Both the position numbers and the translations under genes were made by a program. A DNA stretch of 64,000 nucleotides from Gammaproteobacteria bacterium. GTDB lineage: Bacteria > Pseudomonadota > Gammaproteobacteria > Pseudomonadales > Azotimanducaceae_A. The DNA is taken from contig DUAT01000057.1 in assembly GCA_012960755.1 (NCBI GenBank), forward strand, positions 477,909 through 541,908, written 5' to 3'. Under the pieces are notes generated by a model. It saw only the letters and a list, made by a program, of their open reading frames with translations, did not search any database and was not told the DNA's origin. Of this stretch, positions 40,716-50,452 are shown in pieces (positions within the stretch are counted from its first letter, which is position 1; each line of letters begins with the position of its first letter).

Positions 40716-40716
40716 A

Positions 40717-41545
40717 AAACAGGGACTCCATTCGCCAGTCCTTTGAGGCGGCCCTGTTAATAAACCCATTCCAGGTGGAAGCACTGATGTCCAAAGCGAT
40801 AGCGGTTCGCTGGGAAACATGGGACTGGCTGGCTGTTAAATCCATGTTTGACAAGGCGATGGCATCCGCGCCGGGTTGCGCCAACGTGCTAACCCAGTTT
40901 GCGACACGATACTACCGTGATACCTGCCAATTCGACGTAGCTGTTAATCTTTTGAACCGGGCCATTCACCTCGACCCAATCAGCGCAGGCCCGACAACTT
41001 CCCTGTCATACACGTTGCGATACCAGGGTAATTTCGAAAGCGCATTGGTAGAAGCAGACCGGGCGCTTGCAATCAACCCGCAACACGGCTATGCCAGACT
41101 GGCCAAAATGCTCGCGCTAGTTTCGTTGTGCGACTACGCCGGAGCATATGACTATCTAGATAAAATTACTTCAAGTCTGCCGGAAGATGATTTAATGGTG
41201 ATGAATTGCCGCGGTCGCCTTTACGCCAGCACAGGTGCAACTGAAAAGAGCACCCGCTTCCTGAATCGGGTCAAAAAACTTGCTAAAACAAGCGGTGGTG
41301 AAATGTACGCGCCATTAGCGGGCTGGATCACAATGATAGAGGGAGACTTCGAACAGGCTATCACCTGGATGCAGATTGCCCTGGATAATCGCATTTCCCA
41401 GGTGTTGAATGTCCGCGCTTTCGCACAGATCCTGCCCAACTCGCCACTGCGCGATGCAGACTTTCAGAGGTTTCTGACGCAGCTCAATCTGGACGACCAG
41501 TCAGTCTCAAACCTGTCTCGGGCAGTAAACAACCTGTCGATCTAG
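40717..41545 (+). pseudogene. 5'-truncated TPR-repeat protein fragment
   Basis: The frame contains about six tetratricopeptide repeats from SFEAALLINPFQVEALMSKA onward, including ALVEADRALAINPQHGYARLAKMLALVSL and ADFEQAITWMQIALDN. The pattern with W-x-W-A and LDPISAG spacing is like the TPR tail of TolB/TIR/adenylate-cyclase-type fusion proteins. An open frame begins at ATG 40649, but its first 25 residues (MHPCIHDHH...) are the antisense of the DUF4329 gene, so the original N-terminal domain is lost. It faces the DUF4329 fragment head to head at about 40715. It may still be translated but is probably a remnant. Confidence 0.65.
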
Positions 41546-44500
41546 TGGCCCATGCTCTCATTCAAAGCGCCCTCATCCAAAGCGACTTCATCAACATTTT
41601 TCCGGCTCAGGTCCTGCAGAATCAAATAGCCTGACGGTACAACTAACAAGGTCACCACCGTGGCAAACAACACGCCGAAGGCTAACGAAATACCCATTGG
41701 CACAAGAAACTGTGCCGATACGCTCCTGTTCAGCATCAGTGGTGTGAGTCCCACAAACGTCGTCAGCGAGGTGAGAATAATAGGTCGACAACGAGATACT
41801 GCAGCATCCAGTACCGCATCATGAATTGAGCGCCCTGCACACCTGCGAGCATCAATGGTATGCACGAGGACCAGGCTGGAATTCACAACCACGCCCGAGG
41901 CGGCGATAAATCCCAGTACCGACATCATCGCCAGGCCAGATATCAAACCAAAAGATTTCATAATCATATGCCCCCATATTGCACCCACCAGCGCAAACGG
42001 TATGACGCTCATGATAATCAGTGGCTGGCTGTAGGAGCGAAGAGGAATTGCCAATAGTGCGTAAATGACGAACAGGGCTAATCCAAACAACGGGATAAGA
42101 CTGGATACAGCCTCCCCTTGTTGACGCTGTTGCCCTTCCAATCGATAGCTGACGCGCGGATGATCCTGCATTATTGACTCCAGAATGCCGTCCCCAAAAT
42201 CCGCAATCACCTCATTTGCAGTAATCTGGGTCCGGTCAACATCCGCGGTCACATTTACAACGCGTCTGCGATCCGACCGTTTAATGGATGAAAACCCCCT
42301 CCCCAGGCTGGCATCTGCAACCGTTGTAAACGGAACTTCGGATCCTTGCGGGGTTCTTATTCGCATTCGATCGAGGGTTCCCAGAGTACGGCGTTCTTCT
42401 TTGGTATATCGAACCATGATTCGAACATCATCACGACCGCGCTGAATGCGCTGTATCTCTTCACCGTAGAATGCCTGTCGAACTTGTCGGGCAAGCATCG
42501 CAAGGGTTAAACCCAACGACTCTCCTGAGGGGAGTATATCCAGTTTCAATTCCTTCTTGCCGGACCTAAAACTATCAGAAATGTCGATGACTCCCGGGTA
42601 CTCAGCCAGTCGCAGGCCAATTTTTTCTGCAACAACCCTTAAATCATCCAGGTTGTCACCCTCCAATTGAATATTTATTGCCTCGCCAGCACTGAACAGG
42701 GAAGAACTAAAAATGAGTTCCACCGCATCGGGGATTGCACGGGTTTCTTTTCGCCACAGATTTGCTATCTCTCGTGTTGAGATATCCCGGGACTGACTCG
42801 ATGTCAGTTGCATGGTGACTTCGCCAAGATGTCCGCCCGATGCATTGCTACGGGGCCCGGAGGGTGGACCTCCCCCGGAATTGCTTGAAGGATGATTACC
42901 AATTGCAGTCAGCATATGTTTCACCGGTGGCATTTTCGGCGTTTGTTTTGACAGCTGATCGGCGATTATTCTGGCACTGCGCTCCAGCTCCACTACAGCT
43001 TTATTGGTAACGGTTGCTGGCGTACCGAGTGGCATTGTCAGCTTGGCCACCACCTGATCAGATGCCAAAGGCGGAAAAAACGAAAATGGCAGTCGACCAC
43101 TGGCCAGGATGCCGATGGAGGACAGCAGGGCAACGAGTGCAATTGATATCGTGATGTAGCGGGCAGCAATCGCTTTGTCAACCACGTCTCGAAACTGAAC
43201 CTGGATCAGGCTCTCAAGCTTGTTGGCAAACCTCGATTGGATAGTAATGACTCGGTTAGCAAAACCCCTGAAGCCCCCGAGCAACTGCAATGCCATGAAT
43301 GCTGATGCCACGGCAATTGCAATGGCGATATAACTCCGGGTATCCCAGGCAAGCTCCAGTATCAGGATTCCGAATATCGGAATCAACAACAGTCCAACCT
43401 CCCACTCTGCAGACTCGGTTGTGTGATGTCCGAGGTGAGAAGGCAGGATCAGCTGGGACTCGATCAATGAAAAAAACAGGCAGCACATCACGACGGTACC
43501 GATGACCGACTGTATTTGTCCCATGACTCCCGGGCCAAATAGAAACGGCATAAATGCGGTTACTGTCGTCAACACACCAAAAATCACAGGCACCGATACC
43601 TGCTGCGTACCTTTGATGGCGCTCTCTAACATTGAACCTTCGCCACCTCGTTCTGCCAACCGTTGGTTGGAATGAATATTCTCTCCAACCACGATCGCAT
43701 CATCCACAAGAATCCCCAGTACAAGGATAAATCCAAACAGGGAAATCCCGTCAATTGACATTCCAAGACTGGAGACTAAAAAGATCGCCCCCATGAAGGC
43801 AACCGGTACGCCAAGACTCACCCAGAAGGCCAGTCGCGGGCGAAGGAACAACGCGAGCAGAATAAGCACCATAAAAAAGCCCTGCCTGGCACTGCTAAGC
43901 AGGGTGTCCAATCGATCCCTCAGCATTTTTGAACCGTCATTCCAGATAGTCAGTTCTACACCGTCGGGCAGATCTGCCTCGGCTTTGACAAGGTAACGGC
44001 GTAACGCTTCGGTAATTTCAATGACATCCTGGTCACCAATTCTGGAAACCCGAATAATCGCTGCGGGTTCACCATCAAAACGTAACATCTGGTCCGTGTC
44101 TTCAAATCCATCGACAACGTCGGCCACGTCCCTGAGGTGGAGCCGGGTCCCATCGGGGCGAGTCAGGATGACAAGGTCATCAAATTCATGGCCCCAATAA
44201 GCCTGCCCTTTGGTTCGCAGCAACACCTCTCCGCCTTCGGTTTTAATAGAGCCACCCGGTAAATCAAGAGACGCCGAGCGAACCGCCTGGGCCAGCTGCT
44301 CGAAGCTCAGGCCATTACGCCTGAGCGAGGCTTCAGACACTTCGACAGAAACTTCATAGGGCCGGGTGTTGGTTAAACTGACGTGAGTAATTTCCGGCAA
44401 TGCGGCGATTTCATCTCTCACCCGTTGGCCCAGCACTTTCAAGGTGCGCTCGTCTTTGGGACCGGTCAGCGCGATGTCCATCACCGACCGTTGCGGAGTG

Positions 44501-44892
44501 GCCAGGGTAATGATGGGTTTTTCCGTTTCTTCAGGGAATGTATCGATAGCGTCAATTCGGTTTTTTACATCATCGAGGCCCTTCGAGGGATCAGCATTCT
44601 CGTACAGTTCAACCGACACGGTACATGTACCTTCATTAGCGGTTGATTGAATCTGCTTTACCCCCTCGACTCCATCCAGTTCTTCCTCTATGCGAATACA
44701 AACGCCCTCTTCCACTTCTTCAGGAGCGGCACCGAGATAGGGAACTGCAACTGTAATGATATTGATATCAATATCGGGCATTGATTTCTGCGGCATGCCA
44801 GGCAGCGCCATCAGACCTGCCATCACGATGAGTCCCATCATTAGATTCGCCGCCACATGATTGTTGGCAAACCATGCAATCGGGCCTTTCAT
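41542..44892 (-). CDS. RND efflux transporter permease subunit
   Basis: A 1116-residue inner membrane protein of the resistance-nodulation-division family, which uses proton influx to export solutes through a periplasmic adaptor. It starts PIAWFANNHVAANLMMGLIVMAGLMALPGMPQ and has the two porter domains (VEEGVCIRIEEELDGVEGVKQIQS, then GTPATVTNKAVVELE) and two 6-helix transmembrane halves. The Asp pair of the proton path is in LVLGILVDDAIVVGENI. Chain length is somewhat above AcrB. Its ATG overlaps the adaptor's stop by four bases (ATGA). There is no outer membrane channel gene in the unit, so an external TolC is expected. Substrates are not evident. Confidence 0.95.
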   Translation of the reverse strand: MKGPIAWFANNHVAANLMMGLIVMAGLMALPGMPQKSMPDIDINIITVAVPYLGAAPEEVEEGVCIRIEEELDGVEGVKQIQSTANEGTCTVSVELYENADPSKGLDDVKNRIDAIDTFPEETEKPIITLATPQRSVMDIALTGPKDERTLKVLGQRVRDEIAALPEITHVSLTNTRPYEVSVEVSEASLRRNGLSFEQLAQAVRSASLDLPGGSIKTEGGEVLLRTKGQAYWGHEFDDLVILTRPDGTRLHLRDVADVVDGFEDTDQMLRFDGEPAAIIRVSRIGDQDVIEITEALRRYLVKAEADLPDGVELTIWNDGSKMLRDRLDTLLSSARQGFFMVLILLALFLRPRLAFWVSLGVPVAFMGAIFLVSSLGMSIDGISLFGFILVLGILVDDAIVVGENIHSNQRLAERGGEGSMLESAIKGTQQVSVPVIFGVLTTVTAFMPFLFGPGVMGQIQSVIGTVVMCCLFFSLIESQLILPSHLGHHTTESAEWEVGLLLIPIFGILILELAWDTRSYIAIAIAVASAFMALQLLGGFRGFANRVITIQSRFANKLESLIQVQFRDVVDKAIAARYITISIALVALLSSIGILASGRLPFSFFPPLASDQVVAKLTMPLGTPATVTNKAVVELERSARIIADQLSKQTPKMPPVKHMLTAIGNHPSSNSGGGPPSGPRSNASGGHLGEVTMQLTSSQSRDISTREIANLWRKETRAIPDAVELIFSSSLFSAGEAINIQLEGDNLDDLRVVAEKIGLRLAEYPGVIDISDSFRSGKKELKLDILPSGESLGLTLAMLARQVRQAFYGEEIQRIQRGRDDVRIMVRYTKEERRTLGTLDRMRIRTPQGSEVPFTTVADASLGRGFSSIKRSDRRRVVNVTADVDRTQITANEVIADFGDGILESIMQDHPRVSYRLEGQQRQQGEAVSSLIPLFGLALFVIYALLAIPLRSYSQPLIIMSVIPFALVGAIWGHMIMKSFGLISGLAMMSVLGFIAASGVVVNSSLVLVHTIDARRCAGRSIHDAVLDAAVSRCRPIILTSLTTFVGLTPLMLNRSVSAQFLVPMGISLAFGVLFATVVTLLVVPSGYLILQDLSRKNVDEVALDEGALNESMGH

Positions 44893-46049
44893 GAACTGGC
44901 GACCGCGGCTTTATTCTCGAGCCTGATTTGCATACCCTCAACGACACTATCCAATGTCGAGATGCAAACCCTATCCCCTCTTGACAGTCCACCGCTGACA
45001 TAAACCTCGTTTTCGACAATCCTGAGGATTTCAATGTCCCGTGACCGAAGTCGATTATCACCGTCAACCACGTAGACTTTTTGCTCACCGCGAATTGCTG
45101 AGCGAGGCAAAACCACAATATTGTCGAAACTTGTGCCAATGATCTCGGCATCGACGAACAATCCCACCGCCAGCGGTGGTTTTGAACCTGATTGTGCATA
45201 TGGCGCTTCAACGCTGGCAATTACGTTCACCATCCGGGTCCGGGGGTCGAGTTCACCTTCGGTTCTGACTACCTGCCCAAACCACTCATGGACTGTCCCG
45301 GCGAATCTGGCGCGAAGAATAACCTGTGGACGCTGCGCCCGACTCTCAACATCGGTGTACATCAACGGGAGATTCAGGAAAGCCAGTTCCTCATCCCGAA
45401 TAGGGAGTCGTACCTCGGCAAAATCGGTCGCATAGATAGTTGCTATTGAACTGCCGCGATTAACGAACTGGCCAACATCGATTTTTTCTGACCGGACACG
45501 GCCGTCATAGGGGGCGAGGACGCGCGTTCGGGCAATATCGCGTTTTGCCCTGGACAGTTTTGCCAGGGCTTCTCTGATGGTCGCTTCCGCGATCCGCAGT
45601 CGATTCAACGCGTCATCCTGCTGAGAAGCACTGGCGGACTGTTTTTTGGCAAGATCAAGTTGCCTGGCATAGGCTTTTTTAGAGTTGGACAATTCGCTTT
45701 GTGACCGGGCGAGTCTTGCCCGGGCTTCTTCCAGTGCCACTTCATAGTCCAGGGAATCAATTCTTAACAGTTCCTGACCCAGGGTAAAAAATCCACCGGA
45801 AACCATCACTGGAGAAACCTCAACTACCCGCCCCGACACCTCTGGTGTTAGCTCACTTTCCGTTCGTGGCAGAACAGTGCCATGGGTCTTGGTCCGCATT
45901 TGTATTGTCATCAGCTCTACGCTTATTGCCCGCACCAGCGGCGGCAGCACGGTTGGTTGCCTGGATTCAACTTTGGGCCCGGTGGCAATAAGCACTCCGG
46001 CCAGACCGAAACCAAACAGAATAATGATAAATGGATATACACGCTTCAC
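44889..46049 (-). CDS. RND periplasmic adaptor subunit (membrane fusion protein)
   Basis: A 386-residue HlyD-family adaptor. An N-terminal hydrophobic segment (VYPFIIILFGFGLAGVLIATG) anchors it. LTPEVSGRVVEVSPVMVSGGFFTLGQELLRIDSLDYEVALEEARARLARSQSELSNSKKAYARQ gives the lipoyl half and the coiled-coil hairpin, followed by VLAPYDGRVRSEKIDVGQFVNRG and the beta-barrel region. The start is GTG 46049 overlapping the TetR stop (GTGA). It lies between tetR and the RND gene and works with that pump in the periplasm. Confidence 0.94.
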   Translation of the reverse strand: MKRVYPFIIILFGFGLAGVLIATGPKVESRQPTVLPPLVRAISVELMTIQMRTKTHGTVLPRTESELTPEVSGRVVEVSPVMVSGGFFTLGQELLRIDSLDYEVALEEARARLARSQSELSNSKKAYARQLDLAKKQSASASQQDDALNRLRIAEATIREALAKLSRAKRDIARTRVLAPYDGRVRSEKIDVGQFVNRGSSIATIYATDFAEVRLPIRDEELAFLNLPLMYTDVESRAQRPQVILRARFAGTVHEWFGQVVRTEGELDPRTRMVNVIASVEAPYAQSGSKPPLAVGLFVDAEIIGTSFDNIVVLPRSAIRGEQKVYVVDGDNRLRSRDIEILRIVENEVYVSGGLSRGDRVCISTLDSVVEGMQIRLENKAAVASS

Positions 46050-46702
46050 TGCTTTTCTTCCTTCATTTCAATGCCAGTTTGTGTCAGACCGGCGATGGCA
46101 AACAGTTTTAATCTCTCGATTCCTTCTCTGCGCGCCTGCAGTGAATCGTCAGTTTCCATCTGCAGTGGGCTGGGAAAATTAAGTAAGTGAACCATCGACC
46201 CAATGACCATATGAAACCGCCATCGCAGGTCCACCGGGTCAACACCAGGCAATGCTTTCTCCATAGCTGCCAGATATCGCGCACCTACTTCGCCAAATTC
46301 CTTTTCCAGCAAGGGACGCGAAATTGAAGCGGGCTCGCCGTGCACCCGGGCGATTAACAAGGGCAGGTTCGGATCAATTTCTTCGCTCAGCAGGGGGTCA
46401 AACATCGCTGCGATAATTACCGGCACCGCGAAGTTCTGTTCTGCTTCGAGCTGATTAAGATTCGCGAGGCGTAATGCATTAATGGGTTCAATCCGCCGGT
46501 GGATGGTGGCAGAAAGAAGCCCTTCCTTGGAACCGAAGTGATAGTGAGTCGCGGCCAGATTCACCGAAGCCAGATTGGCAATTGCCCGCAAGGACGTCGC
46601 AGCAAAGCCTTTCTCGATAAAAAGGGTTTCTGCGGCATCAAGAATTTTTCCCTGGGTATTGCTCGAGGTTTTCACGTAGCTTGCACGTTCAGCGGATGGC
46701 AT
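46046..46702 (-). CDS. TetR/AcrR family transcriptional regulator of the RND operon
   Basis: A 218-residue repressor. Residues about 13-60 form the TetR_N helix-turn-helix: GKILDAAETLFIEKGFAATSLRAIANLASVNLAATHYHFGSKEGLLSATIHR. The C-terminal ligand domain (LLIARVHGEPASISRPLLEKEFGEVGARYLAAMEKAL and following) is of the CerR/YbiH-like type. The gene is the first of a three-gene operon with four-base overlaps, and a 20-base palindrome sits just upstream, so autoregulation and control of the pump are likely. The inducing ligand is unknown. Confidence 0.93.
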   Translation of the reverse strand: MPSAERASYVKTSSNTQGKILDAAETLFIEKGFAATSLRAIANLASVNLAATHYHFGSKEGLLSATIHRRIEPINALRLANLNQLEAEQNFAVPVIIAAMFDPLLSEEIDPNLPLLIARVHGEPASISRPLLEKEFGEVGARYLAAMEKALPGVDPVDLRWRFHMVIGSMVHLLNFPSPLQMETDDSLQARREGIERLKLFAIAGLTQTGIEMKEEKQ

Positions 46703-46717
46703 ATTGTTTTAAAATTC

Positions 46718-46737
46718 ATTCAAACGATTGTTTGAAT
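46718..46737. promoter_or_regulatory. Palindromic operator upstream of tetR-mfp-rnd
   Basis: ATTCAAACGATTGTTTGAAT is a perfect palindrome with eight-base arms and a four-base centre. It ends 16 bases before the ATG at 46702 on the minus strand. Size and position are typical of a TetR-family operator, which would overlap the promoter of the efflux operon and block it in the absence of ligand. Confidence 0.8.
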
Positions 46738-46790
46738 TCTAGCAAGTTATTAATGCCCAAAACAACAGTGCGGGATAAATTCTATTTCGA

Positions 46791-47648
46791 TTACACGTTC
46801 GCCAGTTCCAGGGTTTGTAGCGCGCGAACGCGTAACTTCGGGGAATCCCTGGCAAAAACTGGAAAAATCACCTGATCTGCGCCTAACTCACTGAACGTCC
46901 TGATATCATCAGCAGACAGCGACCCGGCCGCAGGTGAGATGTAGATCGAAAGATCAGCCAGGCTCCTGTTCTCGGCGACCATCAAGGATTCCAGTGTTTT
47001 GAGATTTTGTTCGAACGAGGCAGGCGTGAGGTTAAATCCATACCAGCCCTGTCCCTGCGTCGCGACTCGTCGTAATGCAGCGTTGCTCTCGCCACCAAAT
47101 ATCAAGGGTGGATGCGGCTTCTGCACCGGCTTCGGATTCTGGTAAGCATCCTTGATGTTGAAATACTGACCTTCGTAACTGGATAACTCGTCACACCACA
47201 GCGTTTGCATCACCTCGATACACTCTCTGGTTCGACCAGCCCTGTCTGCCCAGGGTATCCCCAGTGCCTCGAATTCCTCTTTCAGCCAACCGATGCCAAT
47301 ACCAAATTCGACCCGGCCACCGGACAGGTAGTCCAGATCAGCGACCTGCTTCGCCGTGTACACAGGGTTCCTTTGCGGAACCAGACATATGCCGGTACAA
47401 AGCCTGATAGTCGAGGTAAACGCGGCGACAAATGTCAGTGCCGTCAAGGGATCGAGCAAACTCCTTGGATCCCCGCGAATCTTGCCATTCTCGGAATAGG
47501 GATAGCGGGATTCGTATTCCGGAAAAAACAACACATGCTCAGGTACCCAGAAAGAATGAAATCCCAATTCCTCAACCAGGGCCCCAGCCTCGGATATATA
47601 TTGCGGAGAAGTAGTTTCATTAAACGCCATCTGGCAGCCAACTTTCAT
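46791..47648 (-). CDS. LLM-class F420-dependent oxidoreductase, TIGR03619-like
   Basis: A 285-residue TIM-barrel protein. VGCQMAFNETTSPQYISEAGALVEELGFHSFWVPEHVLFF, TIRLCTGICLVPQRNPVYTAKQVADLDYLSGGRVEFGIGIGWLKEEFEALGIPW and PLIFGGESNAALRRVATQGQGWYGF are diagnostic of TIGR03619 F420-dependent oxidoreductases. AAAAGGAG precedes the ATG. It stands alone, next to the RND operon. F420 synthesis genes are not in this window, so cofactor use is inferred from the family only. Confidence 0.92.
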   Translation of the reverse strand: MKVGCQMAFNETTSPQYISEAGALVEELGFHSFWVPEHVLFFPEYESRYPYSENGKIRGDPRSLLDPLTALTFVAAFTSTIRLCTGICLVPQRNPVYTAKQVADLDYLSGGRVEFGIGIGWLKEEFEALGIPWADRAGRTRECIEVMQTLWCDELSSYEGQYFNIKDAYQNPKPVQKPHPPLIFGGESNAALRRVATQGQGWYGFNLTPASFEQNLKTLESLMVAENRSLADLSIYISPAAGSLSADDIRTFSELGADQVIFPVFARDSPKLRVRALQTLELANV

Positions 47649-48082
47649 AGGTACTCCTTTTCTTTGTCAAGATACATGGTTTCCTTGGATCACAAATTTA
47701 GATCAATTCAACGATACTTCCTACCCTTTCATACACCAACCCACCTTCTCTATAGTGATCACGTCGTTCAAATGTAAGGATACTGAAAAACTTTCCGGTG
47801 GTGTTCGGATAGCAATGCATCTCATGTTCAGATTGTGGAATACCATTAGGAGATTTAGTAATGCAACTTCATGAGGGGAATATTGCACGTTTCCGTTTGC
47901 ATCCTATGGAGTACCAAACATGGTGGAAAACGTGGCGCTGAGTTCGCACTGGCCTCGATTACCGGTCTCTAAAGCCAAGCTCCCGACCCATCAACCCATT
48001 TTTCCTGGTTCCAATTGCAGGCGCCCCGCTTCAAGTTTGCGGGAAAAGTCAGCTCTTTACTTTTCGTGGATCTGTCTAATGA
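47649..48082. other. Intergenic region without recognised gene
   Basis: This 434-base stretch separates the LLM gene from the end of the PQQ dehydrogenase gene. It holds no frame with recognisable similarity. A 26-codon ATG frame at 47861-47941 with a GGAG upstream is the only candidate and is weak. No repeat, RNA structure or strong promoter was noticed. Confidence 0.5.
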
Positions 48083-50224
48083 CTACGGCAGCGCAAACAC
48101 CCAAATTGAAGCCCCTCCGCTGTCCCCTGGGATTCCTTCGGTAGAGCTCCATTGCCTGTAGTGCCTCGTGATATCGCGGATATGATTGTTGGTCATACCA
48201 ACGACAACCGCTACATATTGCGTGGTGTCGACCTTGTAGGTAATCAGGCTCGAGCTTGGCGTATCATCCAGCAACACCTCCCACAGTAATTCACCGGTCG
48301 CATCATTAAACGCTTTCAGCGAGGGATCGATATCACCGGAAAAGATGAGACCACCACCGGTAGACAAAATCCCGGTCGAAGGTGGCGTAACCTGGTCTTT
48401 ATTCCAGGCAAGTTTCCCACTTGCCACATCGATAGCTTGCAGGCGACCCATCATGCCATCCGCCAGGTCCGGATGTGGTGCAGCACCAAAATCGACCCCT
48501 GTCGTCAGCAGCCAGCCACCTTTTCCTGTTTCACTCATTTGGAAGCAAGATTCTGTGATTGGAATATAAACATAGTGTGTGTCAGGGCTATATGAAGTTT
48601 GCGGCCAGGATCGAGCGCCAAACGGAACTGGACATATTGTGCTTGAAGTATCGGGACTAGGCATTTTTGTGGGATCGATAGTCTTTCTACCTGTTTCTGT
48701 ATCGACAGCTGTAATCACATTCTGCACGCCGCTATCTACAGAAAACAGGAACTGACCCGTCACCGCATCCAGCGCATCCAGCATGACATTTTTTCCTACA
48801 TTCAGAACCGCCTTTACGGTGCCGCCCTCCGGGGATGGCAATTCGGCAATAATACGTTCAAACACCCAGTCCATATCCCACTGATCATTCTGTGTATGTT
48901 GAAAGTACCAGACGAGTTCGCCAGTGTCCGGGTTTAAAGCCACAGTGCTGTTCGTATACATGGCCTCATTGGTGTGGCCTTCTTTATCCGTGGGCACCAG
49001 CAGGGGTGCCGTGTCATAGGTGGGTGCTATACCGTAATAAACCAGATTCGATTTTGGATCATAGGTCCCCTGATGCCAGACCGAACCACCGTTACGCTCT
49101 TTAACGGGTAAATCATTCCAAGTATTACCCCCTGGTTTATCTGGCCAGGCGACTGTATTGAAACGCCATGCCTCTTCCCCTGATTCTCTGTCAACCGCCA
49201 CGATAAACGCGCCGCCAGGGGTTCTAAACCCCATCGTGCCTTGTATAACCATTTTCCCTGCAATCAGCGGTGCACTGCGGGTGAAAGTCCGATCCTGAAA
49301 ACTGACCGGCACCTGCATATCAATCTCGTGGTCCCAGATTAATTTACCGGTTTTTGCGTTCAACGCAATCACATGCAAATCAGAGGTCGATGCATAGATC
49401 CGGTCATTATGCAGAGCAAGGCCCATTTTCTTATTAGAATGGGAGAGTCCCTCCCGCGCATAGCGCCACAATACCGCGCCATTTGTGGCGTCCATTGCAA
49501 TAATCGTATCCGGGAATGTATGAAGAAACATTACCCCCCCATTGACCAAGGGCATTGGCATGCTGGAGCCAAACAGCAACGGGGTACGCCACGCTGGTTT
49601 CAGGTTGCTAACATTTTTTCTGTTAATGTCCCTCAAAGGACTGTAACTCTGTCCGGAGTATGTACGCCCCCAATGCAGCCAATCGTCCGGAGAGGGATTG
49701 CGAAGCATCTCGTCGGTGACCTGAGGCAGGTTGCCCAACAGTGCGGTCTGAGCAGCAGATCTGACCACAGGCACCACGGGGTCGTACGCCTCTGCATTTA
49801 AACGTGGGATGGTAAGGTTTTCGAGTGCGACAGGATTAACAGGCAGTTCGACATCACCTGGTTGAAGTTTGTTCAGGTTCAGAATATATGCCAGAATATT
49901 AGCGTGGGTCTCGTCACTCAGGGTTTGCGATTCTGCATCAGACCCCGGCGGCATTCGGCGCAGGTGAAACGAGAGAACCCCCGCAGACTTACCACGCCAG
50001 CTATAGTCAAAACGTGCACCCTTAAGTGGTGGTGCAATGCCGACTCCCTCCAACGTTTCGCCATGACAAGCCGCACAGTATTGTTGGTATGCCTGATTGC
50101 CTTTGTTAGCCTGATTTTTCGTAAATCCAACCAATTCTCTGGTTGTCTCAGCAAGGCTCAATGTAGCCCACTGCATAAACAGAAAAACAAACAAATAGAA
50201 ACCTGCGCGCCGAATAACTGTCAT
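48083..50224 (-). CDS. Cytochrome c/PQQ-dependent alcohol dehydrogenase fusion
   Basis: A 713-residue periplasmic quinohaemoprotein with the haem domain at the N-terminus. A signal peptide (FYLFVFLFMQWATLSLA) is followed by a class I cytochrome c domain with CAACHGE and the axial-Met region RRMPPGSD. The PQQ propeller follows: WLHWGRTYSGQSYSPLRDINRKNVSNLKPAW, FPDTIIAMDATNGAVLWRY, the catalytic-Asp region QNDQWDMDWVFE, and VAVVVGMTNNHIR. The usual fusion puts the cytochrome at the C-terminus (quinohaemoprotein type II), so the N-terminal order is less common. It should oxidise an alcohol or aldehyde in the periplasm and pass electrons to the haem. The start is ATG 50224. Confidence 0.9.
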   Translation of the reverse strand: MTVIRRAGFYLFVFLFMQWATLSLAETTRELVGFTKNQANKGNQAYQQYCAACHGETLEGVGIAPPLKGARFDYSWRGKSAGVLSFHLRRMPPGSDAESQTLSDETHANILAYILNLNKLQPGDVELPVNPVALENLTIPRLNAEAYDPVVPVVRSAAQTALLGNLPQVTDEMLRNPSPDDWLHWGRTYSGQSYSPLRDINRKNVSNLKPAWRTPLLFGSSMPMPLVNGGVMFLHTFPDTIIAMDATNGAVLWRYAREGLSHSNKKMGLALHNDRIYASTSDLHVIALNAKTGKLIWDHEIDMQVPVSFQDRTFTRSAPLIAGKMVIQGTMGFRTPGGAFIVAVDRESGEEAWRFNTVAWPDKPGGNTWNDLPVKERNGGSVWHQGTYDPKSNLVYYGIAPTYDTAPLLVPTDKEGHTNEAMYTNSTVALNPDTGELVWYFQHTQNDQWDMDWVFERIIAELPSPEGGTVKAVLNVGKNVMLDALDAVTGQFLFSVDSGVQNVITAVDTETGRKTIDPTKMPSPDTSSTICPVPFGARSWPQTSYSPDTHYVYIPITESCFQMSETGKGGWLLTTGVDFGAAPHPDLADGMMGRLQAIDVASGKLAWNKDQVTPPSTGILSTGGGLIFSGDIDPSLKAFNDATGELLWEVLLDDTPSSSLITYKVDTTQYVAVVVGMTNNHIRDITRHYRQWSSTEGIPGDSGGASIWVFALP

Positions 50225-50399
50225 CACTAAAACCTTTGTTACAGGGTAGAGTTAGAATGCTGCTACCGTTTCGAAAAGTGAAGCTGGAGAGTCCATCAAT
50301 CAGTACTCGTGATGATGGTCGAGTCGTTGCAGTGATGGCTGTCCGGGTTGTCGCTGTATTCACGCCACAAACGGTACAAAGGTGGCGCAGTATCATTGC

Positions 50400-50420
50400 C
50401 ACTTTAATAGCGCTAAAGTG
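50400..50420. promoter_or_regulatory. Inverted repeat upstream of the DUF3604 lipoprotein gene
   Basis: CACTTTA and TAAAGTG pair perfectly around a seven-base centre. It lies 33 bases upstream of the ATG at 50453, in the divergent gap shared with the PQQ dehydrogenase gene. It could be a regulator site for both genes; no regulator gene is adjacent. Confidence 0.35.
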
Positions 50421-50452
50421 ATTTCAAAATAACAACTTCGAGGAGAAAAGCC

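Noticed and set aside
40649..40720. N-terminal residues of the TPR gene starting at ATG 40649
   Set aside because: They are encoded by the antisense of the DUF4329-like gene and do not resemble any TPR protein.
47861..47941. 26-codon ORF with GGAG upstream in the gap after the LLM gene
   Set aside because: Too short, no similarity and no conserved neighbour; kept only as a weak note.
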